This document shows positions 58,174-64,000 of a stretch of 64,000 bases of DNA, in pieces. Position numbers and translations under genes: made by a program. This DNA is from CAWIHA01 sp963835855 (lineage in GTDB: Bacteria > Acidobacteriota > Terriglobia > Bryobacterales > Bryobacteraceae). The notes beneath the pieces were generated by a model that saw nothing but the letters and a program-made list of their open reading frames with translations, searched no databases and had not been told where the DNA came from. How positions within the stretch are numbered: position 1 is the stretch's first letter; the number at the start of each line of letters is the position of its first letter. The stretch spans positions 25,520 to 89,519 of the forward strand of contig CAWIHA010000024.1 in the NCBI GenBank assembly GCA_963835855.1, read 5' to 3'.

Positions 58174-59160
58174 CTATCGCTCCAAGGTGCTGCTTACGTA
58201 CGACCCGTGAATCTTCGTGTGGCAGATGGTGCAGTTCTGGTAGCGCGGGTTTCTCAAATCGTGAAACGCCGGAGGAACCCCTCCGATGGTGGTGCCCACC
58301 AGGATGTTGGCATGGCAGGTGAGGCAGACCTGCCGCACTTCCTGCCGCGTGAGCATGCGCGGGTTCGCCGACCCATGCGGCTCGTGGCAGGCGCGGCAAC
58401 CCTCCGTCCTGACCGGAGGGTGCTCGTAGGTGAACGGACCGCGCTTATCAGCGTGGCACCGGAAGCAGCCCGGCTCATTCGCCGCGACCGTCTGGATCGA
58501 ACCGGGCAAAAAGCTGCCGTGCGGATTGTGGCAATCCACGCAAGACATCGCGCTTTCCGGCAGCTTGTGCCGGTAAGGCCGCTGGAACTGCAACCAAACC
58601 GATGCGTGGCATGAGCTACATTCGCGGTTGATATCTGCGAAACGCGTGGGGCGCAGCTTCTCCGGCCCTTTGTGCATCGAGTGGCAGGCCACACAGGCGA
58701 CTTCGTTCTTGGCGTGGCTGCCCTGAATGCGGCCGATGTGCGTGGGCTGATTCAGATGGCATTTCAGGCAATCCTGGTCCGCCTTATCAGGCGGCAGCTT
58801 TGCCGGGTTGACGATGTCGGCTGGGTCGGCGGATTCAGCGTGCTTGGCGCCCGGGCCATGGCAGGCCTCGCAAGCCATGCCTTGCCAGCCGCGTTTCGTG
58901 CTGGTTTCGACCTCGTGATGCGGGTTCTTCTGAAACGCGTTGAAAATTTCTTGGTGGCAAGGCTGGCAGATCTGGGAGCCAGCGTAGCCGGGCTTCTTCT
59001 GTTGGGCTGAGAGGCCGGATGCGAGCAAGAGGGCCGCCAGCGTTGCGAACGCGAGCGGGGGACCCGTTACGGGTCCCCCGCTCGTGGGAGGAGAAGGAGC
59101 CCTGCTGCCGTTCGTCGGCCGTGCTAACGCAGCGTTCGAGTGCATCGTTTGGAGGCGCAC
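58174..59160 (-). CDS. DmsE/MtrA-type decaheme c-type cytochrome
   Basis: 328 residues with ten CxxCH haem sites: CQPCH, CEACH, CLKCH, CVACH, CSSCH, CVDCH, CFRCH, CRACH, CLTCH, CTICH. Signal peptide LAALLLASGLSAQQ lies after an unusual 35-residue Pro/Gly-rich start. MtrA family members carry electrons from the periplasm into the barrel. An in-frame ATG at 59145 is an alternative start. A perfect 15-bp palindrome (59052-59084) lies inside the N-terminal coding part. Gene order C-A-B fits a three-part conduit; its stop is next to the mtrB-like start. Confidence 0.93.
   Translation of the reverse strand: MRLQTMHSNAALARPTNGSRAPSPPTSGGPVTGPPLAFATLAALLLASGLSAQQKKPGYAGSQICQPCHQEIFNAFQKNPHHEVETSTKRGWQGMACEACHGPGAKHAESADPADIVNPAKLPPDKADQDCLKCHLNQPTHIGRIQGSHAKNEVACVACHSMHKGPEKLRPTRFADINRECSSCHASVWLQFQRPYRHKLPESAMSCVDCHNPHGSFLPGSIQTVAANEPGCFRCHADKRGPFTYEHPPVRTEGCRACHEPHGSANPRMLTRQEVRQVCLTCHANILVGTTIGGVPPAFHDLRNPRYQNCTICHTKIHGSYVSSTLER
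59052..59084. repeat. Perfect 15-bp palindrome within the signal-peptide region of the MtrA-like gene
   Basis: CGAGCGGGGGACCCG (59052-59066) and its reverse complement (59070-59084) flank TTA. If translated it encodes part of the Pro/Gly-rich segment before the hydrophobic helix. It may be a REP-like element that has entered the coding sequence, or the true start may lie further in. Confidence 0.75.
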
Positions 59161-59186
59161 CCTATCATATTAGCGAAACTTAACCT

Positions 59187-61229
59187 CTAGCGAGCGTGCA
59201 CCGTTGAAATTGCAAACTCGGCATCGCTTGCGTGGCAAACCGCGCAGGCTTCGCCCAGTGTCGTCGTGTTTGAAAGCGCATGCGAAGCGGTCGCCACGTC
59301 CGTGTGGCAACCCGTGCAAGCGGCCGCAGTCGGCCCCATCGGATTCAGCACCCCAGCGGGATCCTGCACGTTGAGCAGCCCATTCGGGAGCGGCAACTGC
59401 TCAGAACCGTTCACGTGACATTTCTCGCAGTTCCGGGTGTCGCCGGGGAAGCGGATCGTCGTGGCATCGAACGTGGACCCATGGTAGCCGATGATGGTGT
59501 ACGGGTCCGTGCTGGAATCGCCAGTATGGATCCGGTGGATCAGGTGCGCGAAGTCGATCGTCTGAGCCGGACCCTGGCTCGCCTTCCGGAACGCGGTATC
59601 GAGCCCGTTGGGATTGTGGCACATGACGCACGCCTCGATCTGATTGCGGTTGTCGCCGTGGAGGCTCAGGCTGTAGTGGCAGGTGTTGCAATTAGTCAAA
59701 CTCACCACTTGACGCCGCGGCGCCACCGCTGAGCCGTCCACCGAAAAGTAGGAGACCACGTTGGCGCCGGCTTCGGCCACCGTCTGCGCCTGCTCGGTGC
59801 CGGGATTGATTGTGCTGCTGCGTTCGCCCTCGATCTCCACAGCGTAACTGCCAGTGGCGCCCGCCGGGACGGCGGCCTGGAATGTGTAAGTGTACGTGCC
59901 GCCGCTGCCAGCAGCCTTGCTGGCGTCCTCGGAAACCGCGCTCGCGTAATCCGTGGTCGGACCGGCCAGGGTGAGGCCGACCCGGCTCATGGTGGAGATA
60001 TCGATCGGATTGCCGGACTTGTCCTTCAAGGTGAACGTGACCGTGGGGCTCTTGCCGGCTACGCCGTTGGCGACGTTCTGGATTGTAAAGACCACGCCGG
60101 CCAGTTGCTTCGAAAACCTAGGAATGGTGTGTGCTCCGATGATGGAGGCATCGAACTCGAGTTCTCCTTGGGGAATGTGGCAGCCCGCGCATTGGCTGTC
60201 GTCGATCTCCGGCAGGTTCACATGGTTCTTGCCAGTGGCGAAGTTCACGTCGTCATGGCAGGCGCCGCAAGCCGCGCGCGTTGGCTTCGACAGATACGCG
60301 GTCGCCTGGGCCGCGCCGACGGTCTGGTCGTGGCAGACGGTGCAATTACGGACATCGGCCGGGAATACAACCGTTGAAAAATCGTTGACCGAACCTTTAT
60401 AGCCGACGATCTGATAGGGAGTGCCGGCGATGACGCTCGGCAGCGAGGAGCCCATGTGAATCTTATGGATAAATACCTTCATATCGAGGGCGTTGCCGGT
60501 CGCGGGGTCGGTCATCTGGGGCGTATGGCACATGACGCACAGCTCGACGCCCCGGCGGTCGTCGTGAGCCGACAGCGGATCGTGGCACTTGTTGCAGGCC
60601 TGCGTGCGAACCACATCGCGGGTGACCGTCACGGCGGAGCCGTCCGGCACGAAGTTGTACACGTTGGAGTCGCCGTCCGACAGAGTGGTCAGATTGAACT
60701 CGCTCAGATCGCGCTCGGCCCACACCCCGATACTATGGGTGGCGTGCGGGTTGAATCCGGCTGGAGCCTTGGTGTGGAACGTGTACGTGTAATCCCCAAC
60801 GGCGTTGGTAGTATATGTTCCGCCGGAGTCGGAAGTCGTCTGGGTAGCCGTGGTGCTTCCGGAGACCACTTGCTTGGTGATGTAGTTCGTGTACTGTTCC
60901 TGGCCGGCCGGGATCGTCCCCACCACGAAGTGGGTCGAAATCGGGCCCGGTGTCGTAATGCCGTTGCGGTCAAGCGGCAGGGTCATCGGATCAGTCAGCG
61001 TGAACCGGGCCGTGATGGTGCCGTCACTGGCAATGGCAGCCGAAGTGATTTGCACGACCAGTCCTGGCCGAAGGAAGTCGATAGTGGCCTGATCGAGATG
61101 GGACGCCTTGTCTAAGGCGGTGAAAACTGGTTTGTTAGAATTGCTTAACAATACCGCGGGCCCGACCACGAACGTCAGGGCCAGGACGACGCGGATCAGT
61201 GTTGAAAACGAGAACGGGACAACTCGCAT
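59187..61229 (-). CDS. OmcA/MtrC-family decaheme c-type cytochrome
   Basis: 680 residues from ATG at 61229 (GGAGG 9 bases upstream). Ten haem sites in two blocks: CNKCH, CVMCH, CTVCH, CGACH, CAGCH and, after a beta domain, CNTCH, CVMCH, CEKCH, CTGCH, CAVCH. Layout is two five-haem domains each with a beta-barrel domain, as in OmcA/MtrC. The N-terminal hydrophobic stretch (VVLALTFVVGPAVLL) has no lipobox Cys, so it is not a typical lipoprotein. Probably the surface-exposed terminal reductase for metal oxides or other extracellular acceptors. Confidence 0.93.
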   Translation of the reverse strand: MRVVPFSFSTLIRVVLALTFVVGPAVLLSNSNKPVFTALDKASHLDQATIDFLRPGLVVQITSAAIASDGTITARFTLTDPMTLPLDRNGITTPGPISTHFVVGTIPAGQEQYTNYITKQVVSGSTTATQTTSDSGGTYTTNAVGDYTYTFHTKAPAGFNPHATHSIGVWAERDLSEFNLTTLSDGDSNVYNFVPDGSAVTVTRDVVRTQACNKCHDPLSAHDDRRGVELCVMCHTPQMTDPATGNALDMKVFIHKIHMGSSLPSVIAGTPYQIVGYKGSVNDFSTVVFPADVRNCTVCHDQTVGAAQATAYLSKPTRAACGACHDDVNFATGKNHVNLPEIDDSQCAGCHIPQGELEFDASIIGAHTIPRFSKQLAGVVFTIQNVANGVAGKSPTVTFTLKDKSGNPIDISTMSRVGLTLAGPTTDYASAVSEDASKAAGSGGTYTYTFQAAVPAGATGSYAVEIEGERSSTINPGTEQAQTVAEAGANVVSYFSVDGSAVAPRRQVVSLTNCNTCHYSLSLHGDNRNQIEACVMCHNPNGLDTAFRKASQGPAQTIDFAHLIHRIHTGDSSTDPYTIIGYHGSTFDATTIRFPGDTRNCEKCHVNGSEQLPLPNGLLNVQDPAGVLNPMGPTAAACTGCHTDVATASHALSNTTTLGEACAVCHASDAEFAISTVHAR

Positions 61230-61636
61230 GCTCACTTTCCTCCAAAGAGAACTCGCAACAGAACACTATGCATTTTTACAGCAGGGCGGTGGCCACTTCT
61301 GCAACTTCCTAATATCGCACCAAAAGGCCAACTTGTCCATAAAATTAACACCGGTTTTGGAGGGCTTGGAAACTCAGAGGCGAAGTGCCGTAAAACCAAT
61401 GGTTTATATAACCGTGTAAGTGGGTGAAACTTCCCAAGTTGTGTATTTACGATGGCAACGCTACCTGAGGATCGGGGGATCAGCCCACCCGGCCGCTAGT
61501 TGATAAATGCAACGGTGGTCTGCTGCCCAACGATCTCTCCTCAGCGCGCAAGCTCGCGATCGCACCGCTACGCCGAAGCCGGGAAGCAGTATTGTTTCAC
61601 TCCCTTTCGCATCGGGGCACTCATTCGAATCGAAGT
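61230..61636. other. Region between the cytochrome operon and the CRISPR module
   Basis: 407 bases without a gene. It is the upstream region of the OmcA/MtrC-like gene, more AT-rich than its surroundings around 61270-61420. No CRISPR repeats are present. A weak sigma-54-like match was seen and rejected. Confidence 0.5.
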
Positions 61637-61885
61637 TCAGAACGGGTCGTGATCGAACACGACCACGTCCCCGGTCACCGGTGACCTATACACGAGCCTC
61701 TTGGCTTTGCCATGCAGAGCGTGGACTAGCTTCAGGTAGAGCCAGATCGGGCCGTTGCCGGTGAGGACCACGACCGCGCCGTCGCCCGCCAAAGCAAGGG
61801 CCTGCTGCACATAAGACGGCAGGTCGGCCAGCTTGGCCGTCTCGCCATATAGAGCCTTCACGTCGATGACGATCTCGTCAGCCAT
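61637..61885 (-). CDS. csx3: Csx3/Crn3-like cyclic-oligoadenylate ring nuclease
   Basis: 82 residues from ATG 61885 (an ATG at 61897 would add four). It matches the Csx3 pattern VVVLTGNGPIWLYLKLVHAL and a C-terminal GDVVVFDHDPF. Csx3 proteins degrade cyclic oligoadenylates and so switch off type III CRISPR signalling. It overlaps the membrane CARF gene by 8 bp, implying a fixed ratio of effector and off-switch. Stand-alone form, without the AAA domain of some Csx3 proteins. Confidence 0.75.
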   Translation of the reverse strand: MADEIVIDVKALYGETAKLADLPSYVQQALALAGDGAVVVLTGNGPIWLYLKLVHALHGKAKRLVYRSPVTGDVVVFDHDPF

Positions 61886-62720
61886 TCTGTTTTTCATAGC
61901 CGACCGCGAATGAGACCGGCTGGTACTTCTCGGTAATGTACTCGCAGCTCAGGCCAAGCCCCATCGTGGCGGCCGCTCCCGCCACTGTCGCGAGTTTGGT
62001 ACCGCCCGTGACGTTGATGATCGCTTCGCTGTCGGCGATGCCCTGCGCGCGGAGCCACTGCAAAACGTCGCGAAGGGATCGAAGGACTGCTGCCGCATCG
62101 TCAAAAGCCACACCTGCCGCCCACTCCGCAGGGTTCACGTCAGCCAGCGAAACGACGTCCACCCCGTGGCTGCCAGCGAAACGCCGAACGACGCGGCGGA
62201 AATCATCCACGTTCCGCCACGTGCCGGACGGTTCGGAGCCGGCATCCGCAGAGGGGATAACGACCACGGTCTCCAGCTTTTTCGCCTTTACGTGATGTGC
62301 AATTGCCTCAACCGGCATGCGCCAGCGATCTCTGGCGAACGCCTCGCGAACTTTATCATCGGTGATGTCGCCGGTAAGCGTCATTAGCGCAGTCAGGTCC
62401 GTCGGTGGGCTCAGGAACGTGATTAGCACGCGGCAGCCTTCAGGCGATTGCGCCGTGATGCATGCGCGGGGCAGATTCGCGGCCACCCGTGCCACGTCTC
62501 GAATCACCAGCCACACGAGTAGAATCACCACAAGGCCAGACAGTTGTCCCCAATACATCTTGCATTGGACCAAGTCGTAGACCGCTGAAGCGGTCATATT
62601 AATACTGACCCAGAGAGCCACTATCATGGCGACCGTCTTCAGGCGGCGCTCGCCTCCGAACATGACCCCGAGGATCGCGCTAACGTGCGCTTTGTCTGCA
62701 GGTGCAACCGGCTTCGACAT
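61878..62720 (-). CDS. Two-helix membrane CARF protein (type III CRISPR accessory effector)
   Basis: 280 residues, strong ribosome binding site GGGAGG 5 bases before ATG 62720. Two membrane helices, about 28-50 (TVAMIVALWVSINMTASAVY) and 55-74 (MYWGQLSGLVVILLVWLVIR), precede a CARF-type domain (about 95-280) with LITFLSPPTDLTALMTLTGD and the ligand-site motif NVTGGTKLATVAGAA at 236-250. No HEPN, PIN or other nuclease domain is visible. A ligand-gated membrane protein, in the manner of the membrane CARF effector Cam1 but with two helices, is likely. Lies between csm4 and csx3. Confidence 0.78.
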   Translation of the reverse strand: MSKPVAPADKAHVSAILGVMFGGERRLKTVAMIVALWVSINMTASAVYDLVQCKMYWGQLSGLVVILLVWLVIRDVARVAANLPRACITAQSPEGCRVLITFLSPPTDLTALMTLTGDITDDKVREAFARDRWRMPVEAIAHHVKAKKLETVVVIPSADAGSEPSGTWRNVDDFRRVVRRFAGSHGVDVVSLADVNPAEWAAGVAFDDAAAVLRSLRDVLQWLRAQGIADSEAIINVTGGTKLATVAGAAATMGLGLSCEYITEKYQPVSFAVGYEKQNG

Positions 62721-62755
62721 TCATCCTCCCGAAGTTGCCAACGAGGCAGAAGGGT

Positions 62756-63721
62756 TTACACGGGAATCTCCGGCGGCCAACGAAAGGGCACAGCCAAACC
62801 GAAGGCTGCCTGAACCGGATAGGTGCACTTTGCGGCAAGGTCGTTCGCCGTGCCCGCGTCCAGCAGTTCGGTAGGCTCGATCAACCTGCCACACCACTTC
62901 GCCTCGCTGTTGGTCCGAAAACACGCGCCGGGCTGGAACATGAGTTGGGGACGCTTAAAAACGGAGCGCGCGCCAACGTCAGGACCGAGCTTGCCGTATT
63001 TCACGAACGTGTTCCAATAACCGGACACTGGATCGCTCGCCGCAGGCTGATACGTGGAAAGCACGATGATGCCGCCCACGATACCGGCAGCGTCAAGCCA
63101 CCCCGCATCTTCAGGCGGGCCGGAGAGCCGGAAGTGACCCTGCCCGACAGCGGCGTCGGCGCCGAACCCACTCTGGGCGAGACCGCTCCAGAGCTCTGTC
63201 AAAATCTTCTCGTACTCGGGTTTCACCCGGGCGTAGACGCTGAGCCACGAGGAGCCGGCAGCGAGACCAGTCGCTGGAACCGCGTACAGAGTGCCGCCGG
63301 AACCGTCTGCTTCACCGGTGGTCGTGTCGGTAGCGCGGTTAATGGTATTCCGCATCCTCATGATCGGGCGGAAAGGCTTCCTTGGCGTGGCCGGTGGGGT
63401 TGGCCGCAGTCCGGCTTGAACCTGTTGGAACTCCTCGCGCGAGAGCCATTCGGTGCGCTTAATCAGCTTGCGCTGGTCTTCCCTCCAGCCCCACAGATTG
63501 AAGCAGGCGGGCGTTGGCAACAGGTCCTCGGGGAATCCGTCCGATAGCACGAAAGGTGGATCGCCGCGCCGGAAAGACGGGACAATTTCGGACTCAAACT
63601 GTTCGACGCCGCGCCGGTGCCGGTGGATGAACTCCCGGAGCAGGAGGCCCGTCAGAGTGTCGGCCTGCCATCGGGAGATCCAAGTCGATTCCGGCAAGAG
63701 CCGGTACCGAATCAGCACCAT
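62756..63721 (-). CDS. csm4: Csm4, type III-A effector complex subunit
   Basis: 321 residues from ATG 63721 (overlaps csm3 by 10 bp). Cas5-like RAMP that holds the 5' handle of the crRNA and contacts Cas10. Seen: WISRWQADTLTGLLLREF near the start, PPFVLSDGFPEDLLPTPACF, RMRNTINRATDTTTGEADG and a glycine-rich GFGADAAVGQGHF. All are in the places usual for Csm4. Confidence 0.85.
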   Translation of the reverse strand: MVLIRYRLLPESTWISRWQADTLTGLLLREFIHRHRRGVEQFESEIVPSFRRGDPPFVLSDGFPEDLLPTPACFNLWGWREDQRKLIKRTEWLSREEFQQVQAGLRPTPPATPRKPFRPIMRMRNTINRATDTTTGEADGSGGTLYAVPATGLAAGSSWLSVYARVKPEYEKILTELWSGLAQSGFGADAAVGQGHFRLSGPPEDAGWLDAAGIVGGIIVLSTYQPAASDPVSGYWNTFVKYGKLGPDVGARSVFKRPQLMFQPGACFRTNSEAKWCGRLIEPTELLDAGTANDLAAKCTYPVQAAFGLAVPFRWPPEIPV

Positions 63722-64000
63722 GACCAAGGCGCCCCGTCGAGTTTGAGAGCGTCGAACTCGATGTGACCCGAGCCGCGGCTCACGCCGGACCCCACGCCCG
63801 TGGCCTCGACGGACCGAAGGGCCTTGCAGATGACTGCGAGCAGAGCGTCTTTGCCCTTTTTCCCTTCGTACTGAAAGTTCTGGTCGTCATCGAACACCTG
63901 GAGGTCGATGCGCACAGCGAACTTCGTGCCGGGTGGAACGCGTTCCAGCGTGCGTGGATGTTCCGCGGCGCCCGTCTTGCGGTTGATCACATTCTCGGTT
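63712..64000 (-). CDS. csm3: Csm3, type III-A backbone subunit (partial)
   Basis: C-terminal part only; the gene runs off the right edge. Contains TENVINRKTG, ERVPPGTKFAVRIDLQVFD and VGSGVSRGSGHIEFDAL, typical of Csm3/Cas7-like proteins. Its stop codon lies inside the csm4 start. Csm3 forms the target-RNA-cleaving filament of the complex. Cas10, csm2 and the CRISPR array should lie further right. Confidence 0.87.
   Translation of the reverse strand, partial: TENVINRKTGAAEHPRTLERVPPGTKFAVRIDLQVFDDDQNFQYEGKKGKDALLAVICKALRSVEATGVGSGVSRGSGHIEFDALKLDGAPWSWC

Noticed and set aside
61280..61295. Sigma-54-like GG-N10-GC match upstream of the MtrC-like gene
   Set aside because: Three mismatches from the consensus, and one such match is expected by chance in this much GC-rich sequence.
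61230..61636. Possible CRISPR array next to csx3
   Set aside because: No regularly spaced repeats were found; the array, if any, lies beyond the right edge.

Overview
The window is 64 kb of GC-rich, gene-dense bacterial chromosome. The best guess is an Acidobacteriota genome, probably Bryobacterales/Solibacter-like. This is inferred from gene content: futalosine menaquinone genes, a DUF6599-type protein, a split transketolase, PEP-CTERM and S9 peptidase genes, a Kgd-type 2-oxoglutarate fusion enzyme and an MtrCAB-like cytochrome conduit. No rRNA, tRNA or CRISPR repeat array was found.

Layout. 0.0-7.3 kb (minus): sufC-sufB, a DUF6599-like secreted protein, secA and a short histidine kinase. 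7.4-11 kb (plus): mqnA-mqnC, then two small secreted proteins with a decayed copy of the mqnC 3' end between them. 11-16 kb: a NarL-type two-component pair, a split transketolase, an ACT-domain protein and hemB. 16-22 kb (plus): acyP, apt, ispE, prs, rplY, pth, rpsF, rpsR and rplI. 22-34 kb: an orphan HigA-like antitoxin, an AbiJ-like protein, aspS, an S9 peptidase, an HDOD protein, a Sua5/TsaC protein, prfB (with its programmed +1 frameshift), parDE, a phosphoesterase and a di-heme oxidoreductase. 35-43 kb: a 1225-residue Kgd-type enzyme, trmJ, and korAB for the ferredoxin-linked version of the same 2-oxoacid oxidation. 43-52.4 kb (minus): an AlbA_2 protein, a PEP-CTERM protein and a HoxEFUYH-type [NiFe] hydrogenase whose HoxF is fused to a GltD/NfnB-like flavoprotein. 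52.7-56 kb: a membrane/coiled-coil protein, two methyltransferases and a rhodanese. 56-61.2 kb (minus): MtrB-like barrel, DmsE/MtrA decaheme and OmcA/MtrC decaheme cytochromes. 61.6-64 kb (minus): the end of a type III-A CRISPR-Cas operon, with csm3, csm4, a two-helix membrane CARF protein and a Csx3 homologue.

How the parts may work together (inference): the hydrogenase could exchange electrons between H2, NAD(P)H and possibly ferredoxin. Menaquinone from the mqn pathway and the Mtr conduit could carry electrons to an extracellular acceptor. KorAB would supply or use reduced ferredoxin. The CRISPR module suggests cyclic-oligoadenylate control of a membrane effector, with Csx3 as the likely off-switch.

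Sequence quality. secA, rplY and the mtrB-like gene each read as one intact protein only if a single missing base is restored. The AbiJ-like gene needs a +1 correction. These are either assembly indels or real lesions. Two genes (mqnC and hoxH) have short direct duplications of their 3' ends about 1-1.3 kb downstream, each enclosing a gene for a secreted protein.
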